A stretch of 64,000 nt of DNA. Source: Allacma fusca. Its lineage: Eukaryota; Arthropoda; Collembola; Symphypleona; Sminthuridae. The stretch is from NCBI GenBank assembly GCA_947179485.1, contig OX359248.1:699501-763500 (forward strand), given 5' to 3'. The notes under the pieces were generated by a model. It searched no databases, was not told where the DNA came from, and worked only from the letters and a program-made list of their open reading frames with translations. The position numbers and the translations under genes were made by a program. Shown here in pieces: positions 10,868-25,484 of the stretch (the first letter of the stretch is position 1; every line of letters begins with the position of its first letter).

Positions 10868-11929
10868 ATAGAAGATAGCAAAATCAATTCGGTAACCATT
10901 TAAAAATTGGCAAAATATCAGCAGTTGAAAAAAGTTTCCCTAACTGTAATCCGGAATTATGTTTCATTTTTGACCACCCACATATGTACGAATCAACAAA
11001 AACGTTGTTCCAAATACCTGGGAATTGAGAAAATTCAGTTTTGGCCAACTTCCTTTGGAGTTAGAGCCAACCACATAACCTCATTAATTCCCTTTCTGGC
11101 AAAATTCAGCGACTTGGCAAAATCTCAGTCTGAAATTGCAAAATTCCGGTGCTGCTTAATAACTTCTAAAGTTTCAGTTCGATTTCAATGAAACCAGTGT
11201 CAATCGATTGAGATGGTCAAGTTGTGGTCGTACCCATCCATCAACAACATTAATTCACTCTCACTAACTACATACAAGGAGAAAACAAATATGATTTAAT
11301 AAACAAATAAGAACTGAGAAAAAAATAATTATTGGCAAACTTTATAATAATTCACACAAAAACACCACGTATAAACCTCATGTATTCGCTTCCTATTAAA
11401 AATTCAACCACTTCACTAATCATCAGCCTAAAATCAAAAAATTCCAATATTGCTTAATAACTTCTACCTGTAGAGTACCTGCCCACAATTCCCCAAAATT
11501 TGATTTTATTCGAAATAGCCCTCTATGTGACCAAATATTTTGGGAAAGTTCCCAACAGACGGTAGAAAACAAGGGAATTTGGAAAATTTTTAGTGCAACG
11601 TAATAACCCAGATGAGTGAGAATTTTGCCTAGAAAATATGGAATTAAATTTCCTACAAACCAGGAGAACAAAATCTTTTATGAATCATTCCCTAATGTTG
11701 GCTGTTGCATTTAAAACGCCTGAAAGGATTTTTTCTTTTCAGGGGCAATTCGGATTGGTGCAAGCAGGAAAATTGGTTTTAATAAGAAATACTCACTACA
11801 ATGTCATTCACAACCAAGTTTTGTGTCCATGAAAAACGGGAACATGATGAGCTTTCTTTTCCTTACCTTTGGTGGTGAAGTTGAATTTCCCAACTCTGAT
11901 CTTTGTCCAGAGGCACTTTCAGTTATCAA
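10868..11929. other. AT-rich sequence with weak old repeats
   Basis: No gene is seen. The phrase CTTAATAACTTCT recurs near 11155 and 11453, with a diverged form near 13772 (followed by CGATTTCAACGAAAC there and a similar phrase near 11182). This suggests remnants of an old repeat. Confidence 0.4.
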
Positions 11930-12330
11930 AAATTCAGGATCCGTACCTCAACCCGACTCGTACCTGAAATTTCATGTATAAATTATCTTCGACCCGAACT
12001 TGCCCAGTCGGATCCGAGCAAATACTTTACTTGTCAGGCATTTTTCATCGGGTGTTTTCTAGAATACCCGTGCCTGAAAAAACACCTAAAGTACTTGAGT
12101 TCAGGTATTTCAAGTGAGTTAACGTTAATCTTATTGATAGTTCTACACGTTTGAGTAAACGGACTAAATAGATAACTAAGAGCCAATCAAATTAATTACA
12201 CTAATTTCATGATTACAGCTCCGCACGAGGGAACTAATTTTTAGTACCGAACTTGAACCGGAACCGTACTCACGCGTACCACAATTCCTTAGAAACATAC
12301 ATGTTTAGGCCTATGTGAATATTTTCTAGA
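11930..12330. repeat. CCCGTACCTG/CGAACTTG-word arrays, hAT-type fragments
   Basis: Degenerate CCGTACCTCAACCCG, ACCCGTGCCTG and GAACCGGAACC words. A hAT-like end (CAGCTCCGCACGAGGG) lies near 12218 and matches the terminus ending at 480. Complete boundaries were not found. Confidence 0.45.
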
Positions 12331-13004
12331 TTGTTTCTAGCTATTAAATTATGCTTTTGCTGTCATTGTCCTTTTTTGGCTAAAATGCTTAAAATTTGTA
12401 TATTTAAATCTTGACCCTTGCATTTGTGTATTTTTAATTTATGTACTAAGGTAAATCACGATAGCTTTAGTGATTTACATTTTGACACTGACAAGATAAC
12501 CATAATTACTTGTACGTTGAACTTGCTCAGAAAAATTGTATAAATAGAGCCAATTCTATTTGTAAAAAGAACTTGCATTTTTTACCTGAAGCTTTGCTCA
12601 CGTCAATTTGTTCCTTGATTTTTCTTGCGCCTTTTTTATTGTCTAAAATCCTCAACTTAACTTTTAATCATTATTTTTTGACATTAATAAACTAACGACA
12701 TTAGCTTCGCAAGTAAATTAGAGCAAAATCCTAGTTTCATTCAGTTTGTTCTTTATTTTGTTACCACCGCATCCATTGCAATAACCCCTTCCCTATTGCT
12801 ACACTCATCACCTACTCGAACTTTAGTAACACACTAGTACAACCGTACAATACAAGCCTATACAATTTTCGACCAAGTATTGTTGAAGAAATAAAATTTT
12901 AAACAGCCGACATTGTTTTACTTTTTGTAATTTCTGTTTTTAAAAGGTATGTAAATAAATATGATCACAAGTAATAATCGTTTACAGTAATTCTTTTTAA
13001 AGTT

Positions 13005-13690
13005 CCTGATTGGGTACTGGTACGAAGGAAAATGTTTCAGGTACAGGTTTATATATTGGATATATTTTGGGTACGGGTAAAATTCAGGTACAGGTACGTA
13101 CTACTTGGAAAATATTCAGGTCCAGGTCCCAAGATTTATTGAATGCGTACCAGGGTTGGTTTGGTTTAAACCAAATGATTTAAACCATGGTTTAAACCAT
13201 GGTTTAAACCAAACGGTTTTTTTATAAAAACCAATGGTTTAAACCAAACACCTAAAATTTTAATATTTTCAATCCAAAATGCTTATATTTCGTCGTGCAC
13301 AAAACTTGTGCAGTTACTGTGATATTGTGTAGTTAAACTTTAGTGAAGTAAATAATACTATTAGCTTTTAGTCTTGTGCATTTAGAAATTCGGAATCGTT
13401 TGTAAAGTGAAAAATGCCAAACTTGTGTTTATGCTGCAAAGTTATCGTTAAAATTATATCTAAATTATTAAATATTTAATGCTTTGTGATACTTACTGAG
13501 TTTGAGAAAGAAGTAAATTTGTTCAAATTCACATGTTTTTGCATATAAATGAATTTTTTGGATTGAAAATTTGTTTAAACCAAAAAAACCTGGTTGTTTG
13601 GTTTTTTTTTGAAAAAAACCAAAATAACCCCAACCCTGATGCGTACTTATAATCAGGTATGGGTCTGGGTACGATTTCTACCAAGCTTAC
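13005..13690. repeat. CAGGTACAGGTACG-word array interrupted by a hAT element
   Basis: Repeated CAGGTAC / GGGTACGGG words run from about 13010 to 13150 and resume after 13647 (CAGGTATGGGTCTGGGTAC). The interruption is the hAT element 13151-13638, so this array predates it. Confidence 0.6.
13151..13638. mobile_element. hAT MITE, GGTTTAAACC family, 488 bp
   Basis: Ends CAGGGTTGG...CCAACCCTG are flanked by a perfect 8-bp duplication ATGCGTAC (13143-13150 and 13639-13646). Inside each end the sequence is built of GGTTTAAACCA / TGGTTT words, partly palindromic. The core is non-coding. The 8-bp duplication and CAGGG(T/N)TG terminus are hAT hallmarks. Confidence 0.92.
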
Positions 13691-13928
13691 AATTAGTTCA
13701 TCATGGTATCAGTATCCTTATCACATTGTAGTCTTGAGTTCTGCAGAAACAAATGAATAAATTACAATGTAGCTTGATAACTTATAAAGCACCTGTCCGA
13801 TTTCAACGAAACTGGTACCAACAGACTACGAGGGTCGTGATGTGGTGGAAACCACTGATAAAATTCAAAAATTCTCACTAAGGGAAAAATTGACCTACGT
13901 GACTATGCATAAGCACCGCATTTCATCC

Positions 13929-14036
13929 TAATTTTCGAATATTTTCCTATACCACGTAATGTTAATTTTCGAATATTTTCCTATAACACGTAATGTTAAT
14001 TTTCGAATATTTTCCTATACCACGTAATGTTAATTT
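13929..14036. repeat. 34-bp tandem repeat, three units
   Basis: Units begin at 13929, 13963 and 13997 with TAATTTTCGAATATTTTCCT and are nearly identical. A partial fourth starts at 14031. No coding content. Confidence 0.85.
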
Positions 14037-14039
14037 TAT

Positions 14040-17039
14040 GGTAATTTTTTATAGAGAGCAATGCAAATTTTTGATAAATATTCCAATACAATGTTGTATT
14101 AATTTTGGGATAAATTACTACAGAGTGCAATGTTAAATTCATGGTAATTTTTATACATCGTAATATTAATCTTAGGCTAAATCTTTAAACAGCGCGAAGC
14201 TCCTTTTGGGATTAAATAAAAACCGCAACTTTGTTTGATCTTTATTAACCTTGAGACCTCAATTATTGTGCCAGTTCAATGATTAAAAATCCCTGAACTA
14301 AACTTGCTACAAATAAAATATTTTGTGAATCACTTTTCTATACGTGGGCAATGGCGGATTAATGAATTAAGGATTATGATCACACTGTACCCGGAGACAT
14401 ACAACATTTTTTTCTCACGCGATTCCTTAGATGGTGCAGCGGTAAAAAAAATATTGGATTCCCGCATTTTAGAGAAACTTTTCTTCCAGATTTGAAAAAT
14501 CTCAGAAGCCTTAAGATTTTTTGACATAGATAATGTCCTAATCAACAGAAAATTCCCATCTTAAAAGGCATTTTGCCCCAACTTTAATTATTTAATTTAA
14601 AAACCGTTTTGACCAGTGACCATAGGATATCGTAAAACTACTTCGCTAACTATTTAAAATTGACAAAATAGCCAGAAATTGAAAAAAACGTTTCAGGTCT
14701 TCCTTGAAAAAATGAAACAAAACTTCCTTGAAATTGATTAAAATATCGTGAGAAGTGAGAATCACCCGGAGAAGAAATAACTTGAGAGGACGAAAACATT
14801 TTGATCTTGGCGGAAATTTCCAGAGGTCTACACAACTATTTCGGATGCTACAATCCAGTAGTAATAATTTACAAATATAGCTGGTCAACATCCCCTAATT
14901 AAAGAAAACGTTTCAGATAAGTACCTAGGATTGAAAACAAATTTCTCCAAATCGTCAGGAATTTACAAAACTAATTCCCAAATCTTAACGAAGTGATTAA
15001 AATAATTCGCAAGCTACCGTATTGAGCGTTAATTGAGCAAAAGGTTTGTCCAAAGTGCAAAACATGAGAAAAAGTTTCAGCCAATTTGTTTACATCGCCA
15101 ACAATTTCAAGCAGAATCCCCAGCAATATGCACACAAATCTGGCTAACATCCCAAGAATTAGGAAAAATCTGTTTTGTTCAATCTCCAAAGATTGACGAC
15201 ATAGTAATAAATTAATTTATTTCTTGGGTTTTATCTTGTCTCCCTTAATCCATTCCAGGGAACGCTACTTGTAACTTACAATGATGATCGTAGGCTCAAA
15301 TGATTTCCCATTCAGGTTGCAACGAATGCACAGCTTAACAATATTCTTCTCAACGACAGACCGTCCATGAAAAAATCATAAGATGAAAAGCCCTGTTGGT
15401 GCCTCAGATCGGCTTCAATAATAATAGGTCTTCTCGAACAAACCCAACCTGGGGTAACTTTTTGAAGGACCAGCGCTGCTTTCAGCGCACGTAATTATTT
15501 ATTAGTAACTTTCCCTCACTTTCAACTCTTTAAGTACCTGTGGTAGCCTTTGCTACCCAGTGTGAATTAAGGTACTAAATTTTAGTAAGGAAAATTGTAG
15601 TGAAAATCACAAAAGCTTTTTCTTTATTAAAATAGCCGTGCCCTCTCATTCACACCAAAAGAAGTTCTGTCTTTTCCTCGTAGATTTACAATCTGCATAA
15701 TACATCACTTTCTCAAGCCCAATCATTCCAGATAAATATCCAATCAATTTACAATATTCAATAACAAATATGTGCTAAAATAGCCATGACAATATCATGC
15801 AACAATTCCCATTCAAATATATGGTGAATACATATGTGTGTTAATATAAACTAAATGTTGCTAAATTATATACAAAACTAATACCAACATTTTCATTTAA
15901 GTATCCTAAATTCAATTAACATACATAAGGAAAACTTTTAGTAACATCTGCATGGTTTGACATTACATACTTACCCGGGTATTTAACATAACAATATCCG
16001 GGTATTTAAACGCTTACATGATACGAGCATAATACAGCTTCGCCATCTATGAGAATCTTATATACTAATACTATATATGTATTTACATGTAAATTAATGC
16101 CGTAAGCTTGACGCTGTCTGATTTCTAAGTGAAGAGGAGAGGCGCTTCAGCTGACAGTCAAAGACAGCTCGTCAGAGTACCTCACATCGCTCCATTCATT
16201 CTGCATTCATTCTCGCTTCCACACTAGCCGTCACAAGACCCTTTTCCCGCATCTCTGCTCATGGAGATGAAATTACCCAACCTTGTTTTCTATTTTTACG
16301 AGTCGTAGCCGCAATTATCAACTACGTTGTGAATTATTGTAGACATGATGGGACAAGTGTATTTAAAATAAACACTAGTCCACAACATAAGAACGACTTC
16401 AGACCATACGCAGGGATTCACTACACGTGAGAAAACACCACAATCTTATAGTAATTCATTTTCGTTTTTTTGGTTTATACAAAAATGTTTGGATTTTGTT
16501 TATGCGTGGATATCTTTAATAAACAGGGTCAACTAAGATCATTTTCAATATCAACCATCAATTTTAAGTACCCATGTCACAGCGTCACTCTCAATAAACT
16601 TCCCGAATGAGGTTGGAAACTCTTGATGAACCTCTTTGCAAACAGGTCTCAAATTGCCATAGAAATTCGATTTTGCTTTTTAGAATTGTCACCTCAAATA
16701 CAGTAATAGGAAGGTGAAGGTTACGAAAACGTTGGGTGGAAAATGACGGATGCCTAATTTTTTGGGACACTTTAAAACTTTTCATGTGACGCACTGTTTT
16801 CTCAAGTGTACAACAGTAACCTTATATCCTTGTAATCTTAAGTTATGTAAAGTTAAGTTATAAGTGTATCAGCGAACAATATGCAGCCCACTCCCACTAG
16901 ATGGGAACCCTTGCAAGAGCATCCTGCCTTTAGGCTTCACCGAAGGCGGTTTTTCAGCTGCATGGACAGAGAGTGTGTATATAAAGTATAAAAATAATAA
17001 TTGCCAATTAGCATTAATAAATGCATACACGTGCCTATT
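14040..17039. other. No gene recognised; AT-rich
   Basis: I found no protein similarity or terminal repeats. Small hairpins occur at 15471 (GCGCTGCTTTCAGCGC) and 15542 (GGTAGCCTTTGCTACC), and an AATAAA lies near 16367. The 16040-16300 part is less AT-rich and could be a solo LTR or promoter remnant, but I cannot define its ends. Confidence 0.4.
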
Positions 17040-17047
17040 GTTAGACA

Positions 17048-17990
17048 CAGAGGTGTGAAAAATACATGAAATTTATTATTGAAACACAAAATACAAATAC
17101 ATTTTCAGAACAGTTTAAATACAAATATAAACTACAAATACTAGGTGTAACTTAGTTAAGATACAATATAAAATACAAATATCCAGAGTCATTTGGGCTA
17201 GATACAAAATAAAATACAAATATCCAGAGTCATTTGGGCTAGATACAAAATAAAATACAAATATCCAGAGTCATTTGGGCTAGATACAAAATAAAATACA
17301 AATATCCAGAGTCATTTGGGCTAGATACAAAATAAAATACAAATATCCAGAGTCATTTGGGCTAGATACAAAAAATACAAATATCCAGAGACGTTTTTGG
17401 GCTAGATATAAAATAAAATACAAATATCCAGGGTCATTTGGGCTAGATACAAAATAAAATATCAAAGTAAATTAGCATGGCCGTAGGCACAAAATATTTT
17501 TCCTTTAAACAAAAAATCTTACAACTCCTGGGTAATGTATTTATATTCTCGTCACTAATTTAGCTAACTTTATAGTTCTCGGATACATTGAATTTTAAGT
17601 ATCTATTTATACAGTAAATTTTTCAAACCAACAGGTTTCAAAACCTCGGTTAAAAATGTTTTAAGTTAGTGCTTTTACATTTAAAATATTTATTTGAGCA
17701 TGTTTTAGAGACGACCTTAACAACTGCCAGAGTCATGTATTTTAAAACTATATTTTGTATTTGAAAAACTGACTGGGTAAATTTTAGAAGATAAATAAAT
17801 ACAAAATACTGTCACGTTCGTAATCTTCAAAATACGAAATATAAAATACAGTAGACATGTTGGTGCTGACAAAATACGAAATACAAAATACCTTAAACAA
17901 TTTACGGCTTGAAAAATACCATATAAGAAATACTAAATGTATTTCAAATACTATTTCAAATACAATATTTCAAAATATTCCACACCTCTG
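17048..17990. mobile_element. hAT MITE, ATACAAA family, 943 bp
   Basis: Ends CAGAGGTGTGAA...CCACACCTCTG are flanked by a perfect 8-bp duplication GTTAGACA (17040-17047 and 17991-17998). The terminal portions are made of ATACAAA / AAATACA words. The left side also contains a 41-bp minisatellite. A truncated relative lies at 29895-30790. Confidence 0.93.
17183..17470. repeat. 41-bp minisatellite, seven units
   Basis: CCAGAGTCATTTGGGCTAG followed by ATACAAAATAAAATACAAATAT recurs at 17183, 17224, 17265, 17306, 17347, 17385 (shorter) and 17428. The array lies inside the hAT element and uses the family's ATACAAA word. Confidence 0.92.
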
Positions 17991-17999
17991 GTTAGACAC

Positions 18000-19139
18000 T
18001 CGTTACAAATTGTATTTTTTGGGGAGATATTTAATTGATCTCTACCCTATGAATACCCGGAGGAGACAAGGACCAAAATTTGAGATTTCTGTGATAGAAG
18101 ACAGAGCCGTGATAAAACTATTCGAAAGCAACGGTATTTCCGAAAATTTCATTGGGATTAATTCATATCAAATGTCAACGATCCATCTCAAATATTTGGG
18201 TTGTGATGTCAGAAACGTTATGAATTATTTCCATAGGTTGTCATCAGAGACGAAAGGTTTTCCTCGAAATTAAAAAACGTAGTCAACCATTGAACAACTC
18301 CCCAGAGAGCATCTACAGAACAATTCATACTGACGAAATTTAAAACAATATTGACCAACTTTTCAAGAATTGAGGAAACATTTCGGCCAACTACCTTACT
18401 ACTATACATGGGAGCCATGAAAAAAAATCGAATATGTTATGATCTGTCAACCTTCCCATCACAATTGTTTCCCTAGGTTAGTCATTTCTATCAAAATTTT
18501 TCAATGCAATTAAGTGAGGTAATAGAGATACTAGAGAAATGAGAAATAAAGTCAATGATCTCATCTAAAAGTTCAGTAAAAAAGGTAAATTAGCGTAAGG
18601 GAACAAATGTTTGGAACAAAGATTAATTGACCATTCAGAGGCATAGGAATTGTTTGTATTATTGACTAAATTTTCTTGTATCATACTGTCAAGATGTGTT
18701 GGTTAACATTTACAATTAGCAGTGTAATTGCTGGACACACCGTATCTCATACACGTTTTTGTAATACAGTATTTGCAATGCATGATTTGGAGATTCTTGA
18801 CATTTTGAATTTCCGATACTACTTTCTCCTCAACAAATTTACTTTGAATTCGTGATCAACTCAATATTCCGTTTATACCAAATTTCATTAAAATTGTGGA
18901 ATAGCTTGTCAAGTAAATTTATTCAACTTCCTATAAAGCAAAAGCATAAAAATATCTACGAAAATGAAATGTATATCATCCAAGGACAATATAAAATAAA
19001 AGGTTTCGCGCATGAAAAAAATTCAAATGGGTTCATGAAATAATAAATTTGTGTTGTGTTAAGCATGTTGCAGAGCAGGCTGTTTCTTAATTTTTCGTTT
19101 TTGTAAAATTACCCAAATATTTAAGGTTCATTGAGAACA
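18000..19139. other. No recognisable feature
   Basis: AT-rich. The longest open frame here (17857-18273) starts inside the hAT array and resembles nothing I know, so I do not call it a gene. Confidence 0.45.
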
Positions 19140-19149
19140 AGTTCAGGTA

Positions 19150-19345
19150 TTTCAAGCACTCGTGCCTGTACCAGACGGAATCGACGTAAATAGGTATTAC
19201 TCGGTACCCGTTCCAATATCTGTACCCAACTTTGCGGGCACAAATTGTGTACCCAGAAAGTACCTACGATGTTTGGGTACAAAATTTGTACCTGGACCTG
19301 TACCCATATACCCGGGTACTATACCTGTACCCATGAGGGGCACTA
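19150..19345. mobile_element. GTACCTG-family hAT end, truncated
   Basis: GTACC(C/T)G words end at CCCATGAGGGGCACTA. This is the same right terminus as the complete element at 21356-22663. The left terminus and target duplication are absent. Confidence 0.65.
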
Positions 19346-19572
19346 GCCTGACCAATCCTATAATTGGTGTATATTTAAAATTGCACAAAATGCACCAAAT
19401 ATTACGTCAAATAATCCGAGTTATTAGTAGATTATTATAAATAGCAATTACAATATGATGAATTACAGAAGTTAGCGTTGCATTTGAATCTGGTAGGACT
19501 GATTTTCACAAAGCAAATCACATGCAAAATTTTTAAAAGTGCAAAAGATTGTTGGTACAGTAAAAATGTATT

Positions 19573-19825
19573 TCGTCGGCGAAACTTGCTAACCGGCCAT
19601 AATTTAAAATGCCTAAAATGAAAACCGGCTATAGCGCTCCCGCTACAAACTCTAAAGTGAAACCCAGCCATAATTCCCCTGTGTAGTAGAGCATAAACCC
19701 CGGTCCGCAGAGAGGAGAGGAAGTGGGGAATTATGGCCGGTTTTGACATTTCAGATTTCAGCTTTATAGCCGTTCTTCGTTCTAAGCATTTTAAATTATA
19801 GCCGGTTTGCAAGTTTCGTCGACGA
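19573..19825. mobile_element. Foldback element with TCGTCG ends, 253 bp
   Basis: The left arm TCGTCGGCGAAACTTGC... and right arm ...GCAAGTTTCGTCGACGA pair over about 45 bp. CCGGC(C/T)ATAAT words are repeated inside. The terminal TCGTCG is shared with the larger foldback family at 23891 and 50564. It is flanked by T-rich sequence. Confidence 0.7.
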
Positions 19826-20315
19826 TTTGCAAAATTATGCTTAACATGTCATGAAACATGCCAACATAAATTCCTAATCTCTATATGGTCAAGAAATAAA
19901 TCTGCATTTTTTTCATGTTTTTACATTAACACATTGAATTGGCATGTGTCATGTATGAAATAAGAACTATTTCCTACAGGTTTATTTAGAAGGATTTTTT
20001 GTAGCTTAACATCAACTTTGTCCACACTTATTTCAAAATTCGGATCAATCCAGTTTCAGGTATTTCACTCTAAAATACTATAACACGGTTATTCAGGTAA
20101 CTCGATATGACACAGTATGTTTTAGAGTTTAAAAAGATGAAATTAATTAAGTGGAAAATTTAACCACCAGATGCACTACTACCAGAGCTATGCAAAATAC
20201 TTGGTCTTCGATGCCAAAATACAAAATAAAATACCTGAATTAAAATATGGAAAATACAAAATACAAAGTAAAATACCTCAGGTTACATTGCTAAAATACA
20301 AATAAAAATACAATA

Positions 20316-20590
20316 CTTGGTAGAAAATTTAAAATACTCAAATACAAAATACTGTATTTTAAATACAATACTTGGTAGAAAATTTAAAATACTCAAATAC
20401 AAAATACTGTATTTTAAATACAATACTTGGTAGAAAATTTAAAATACTCAAATACAAAATACTGTATTTTAAATACAATACTTGGTAGAAAATTTAAAAT
20501 ACTCAAATACAAAATACTGTATTTTAAATACAATACTTGGTAGAAAATTTAAAATACTCAAATACAAAATACTGTATTTTAAATACAATA
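20316..20590. repeat. 55-bp minisatellite, five units
   Basis: CTTGGTAGAAAATTTAAAAT starts units at 20316, 20371, 20426, 20481 and 20536, essentially identical. The array is internal to the hAT element, and the sister copy at 28354 lacks it, so it expanded after the copies diverged. Confidence 0.93.
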
Positions 20591-20891
20591 CTTTTCTTAA
20601 AATACCCACCTAATCCTCACTATTTTCGATTTCTAGGACAAACTTTTCAAAACAGTCTCTTCAAAGACTGCATATAAGACATGTGTAGTAACAAATTGTT
20701 CAACGGTTGCCGAATAGGTCAGTCCATTATAATTATATTTTAAGTCGTTTTGATTGTTAATGAAGTAACAGATTAATATGAAATTTTTATTTATTAGTAA
20801 ATAAAAGTATTTTCGGAATAATTATTATAAAAAGGGGCTAGTAACTGAAAACTAAATCGAGTAGGTGTTCGTCTTCGGATTATCTTAAATA

Positions 20892-20971
20892 TCGTTGTTG
20901 AAGAGGCAAAAGGGTCTGTCTGTGCTGTAAAAACCATGCCCTCGTAGACCATTTCGCCTCTTCAACGACGA
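20892..20971. mobile_element. Short foldback copy inside the hAT element
   Basis: TCGTTGTTGAAGAGGC...GCCTCTTCAACGACGA is a short member of the family at 23891. A diverged counterpart sits at the equivalent place (28737-28802) in the sister hAT copy, so it was already present in their common ancestor. Confidence 0.75.
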
Positions 20972-21355
20972 TATACAGTATCGAGAATCTGAACATGTTT
21001 GATGTAGCCAAGGGATTCATTCCAACGTATGTTATTCCAATGTGTAAAATGGAATTTTCACAGACATAGCACATCGTATAAGCTACATACAGTGTCAAAA
21101 TCAGAACTAATAACAGCGAAAAGTATTTTGAGCAAAATACTTTATTTGAATTACATTTCATATTCCATTGAGAGTAAGTAAATACCAAATACTTTTGTAC
21201 TTCCTGGCTCTCAAAATACTAAGTACAAAATACTTGCTTACTGCTTACCAACTTTGAAATACAAAATACTTTGTGGTCTGAAAATACGTATTTTAAAATA
21301 CTGCATAGCTCTGACTACTACGTTACACTAGCCACACTTTCTAAGGTATGCAAAA

Positions 21356-22663
21356 TAGTGCTCCGCATGGGTACAAAAATGTTGTACCTGGACCTGAACC
21401 TGTACCTGAATCATGGGTGTATGGATTTTTTGAACCTATACCCGTACCTGTACCTGAATACCTGGGTTCAATTTTCCTGAACCTGTACCTGTACTCAAAC
21501 TAAATCGGGAGTACCTGTACCTGAAAAGTACCTGTACCCAAAAAGTACCCAAAAAAGTACCTGTACCCGGGTATATTTTAAAAGTACCTGAACCTACCCG
21601 GGTATTTTCCATTGTACTAATTTAAAGGATTACCAAATATTTTACACGAAATAAAAAATTTAAATATCTGCGACATTTTGACTCAATAAATTTATTTATC
21701 AGATTAGATACATATATTTTTATTATTTATTCTTAAAAGGAATGACTAAGTACTGGAATTATCAGTGGCTAAAAATGATTACATAAAGGTAGAAAAGGGT
21801 AATTGAAAGCAAAATCTCCTATATGAATAAGTTCAATCCAACAATACAAATGCAGTGTAATATTTTCTAAACGTTCAATAATGGCGAGAAATTAAACGAT
21901 TAAGAATTTGTTTTGCAATTGCTTTTGCAATGGAAAACATTTTTTTTTAGATTCAAACTCCTCAGATTTTAACTTCAGCCAAGCTTTGAAACAAAAACAT
22001 TTCCTACCGTAACTCCACTCTTATATAAGCGTTTATGCGTCAGAAGATCTGGGCCATAAGAGAAGGCTCGCTCAATCTTAGATCTCTGTTCTTTAACAGT
22101 TCCAGGAACTGATAAAAAATCTCTGGTCATTCCAGCTAATGCTGGGCAGGGTTGGAAAAAAAACGGGTTTTATTAATAAAGGCCAAGCCAGTGGCAAGAA
22201 ATGGAAACATCTGGTTTTTATTGGACAGTGGATTTATTTGGATAGTATTAGTTATGGCCATTTTATACCTACATACCTAGTTTTCCTGACTGAGCTTATA
22301 CGTTTAAATTTTAATGTAAAATGTTTCAAGGTCAAAAATTCGGAGGAGTTTTTAAAGCTCAACAACACCTTTGCAGGCGTTACTTGGAAATTATTATTGA
22401 CTGAAAAGTACCTGAAAGTTCAGGTATTTTACATTCAGGTTCAGGTATTTACCCAGTGCGTACCCGTACCTGATGGGTTTATACCCAAAAGATTACTTTT
22501 TGTACCTGTACCCATACCTGAACCTGAATTTTCAGGTATCTAACGACTGAACCTGAACCTGTACCCAAATTGGATGGGTACAAGAAGTATGTACCTGATA
22601 CGTACCTGTACCTGAACCTGTACCCAAATACCCGGGTAAAACCTGTACCCATGAGGGGCACTA
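21356..22663. mobile_element. hAT element, GTACCTG family, 1308 bp
   Basis: Ends TAGTGCTCCGCATGGGTAC and GTACCCATGAGGGGCACTA are flanked by a perfect 8-bp duplication ATGCAAAA (21348-21355 and 22664-22671). Dense GTACCTG arrays fill about 240 bp at each end. The middle keeps the C-terminal part of a hAT transposase on the minus strand, which proves the superfamily. Confidence 0.94.
21975..22152 (-). pseudogene. hAT transposase C-terminal remnant
   Basis: Minus-strand translation gives GMTRDFLSVPGTVKEQRSKI followed by an ERAFSYGPDLL stretch, ending in a stop at 21975-21977. This matches the hAT dimerisation region, whose hallmark is a MARDFLS-PGT...ER-FS-G-D run. It parallels the C-terminus of the larger hAT at 47704-47949. 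Only this end is left; the catalytic part has been deleted. It lies between the two GTACCTG arrays. I see no intron in the remnant. Confidence 0.8.
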
Positions 22664-23049
22664 ATGCAAAATAAATGAAAACTGTTCCATTTGTAATATA
22701 CACCATCAATGCCATATAATTGCATACATTTTTACGTGTGCGGAGGGGATACAAGTTAATTCTTTTACACGTCTAAGGTTTGAACAAGGGGCACGGTGTA
22801 CCCCTTGTACACCTATGGTCGAGCCACTGCATTCATATGTAGATGAAGTGAATAGTTTAAACTATTTTTGTATATTTACAGGCAATTTCAGATACAAATC
22901 TTTGCTTTCTGTACAAAATGCATTTACAAAATATACAGAAAGCAGTTGAAAGTTTGCAAAAATAAAAAGAAGTGAGATTATAATTTCTTGAATTATTTTT
23001 TAATATTTTTACAAACCAGTAAGAAATAAATTTTATTTGAAGTTCAGGT

Positions 23050-23055
23050 TTTTAT
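23050..23055 (-). promoter_or_regulatory. Probable RIOK2 polyadenylation signal
   Basis: AATAAA on the minus strand, about 57 nt past the RIOK2 stop codon. Confidence 0.6.
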
Positions 23056-23111
23056 TCAACTTGAATAGAAAATAATTACCACCCAATGTGGAATGCTATA
23101 AAAGTGAAAAT

Positions 23112-25484
<2,373 letters not shown>

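Larger units (their letters stand above)
20183..21313. mobile_element. hAT MITE, CAGAGCTATGCA/ATACAAA family, 1131 bp
   Basis: Terminal repeats CAGAGCTATGCA are flanked by a perfect 8-bp duplication ACTACTAC (20175-20182 and 21314-21321). It carries ATACAAAATA words near both ends, a 55-bp minisatellite and an 80-bp foldback copy. The copy at 28354-29288 is the same family in the opposite orientation. Confidence 0.93.

Noticed and set aside
15850..16450. Possible solo LTR or promoter
   Set aside because: AATAAA and a less AT-rich stretch are present, but no inverted TG..CA ends or target duplication could be fixed.
17857..18273. 138-residue open frame
   Set aside because: It starts inside the hAT word array and crosses the element boundary; no known motif.
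19162..19440. Open frames rich in VPVP / GTGT / YLYL repeats (also at 168, 2210, 22479, 37029, 48084)
   Set aside because: They are translations of the GTACCTG, GGTACGGG and GGGAC word arrays, open on several strands at once, with no start context or splice pattern.
17183..20590. Regular repeats with constant period, possible CRISPR
   Set aside because: Unit and spacer repeat together with no variable spacers. They are minisatellites inside hAT elements of a eukaryotic genome.
22147..22200. CAGGGTTGG followed by A/T runs, a possible hAT end
   Set aside because: No partner CCAACCCTG and no duplication; a 9-mer alone is not enough.
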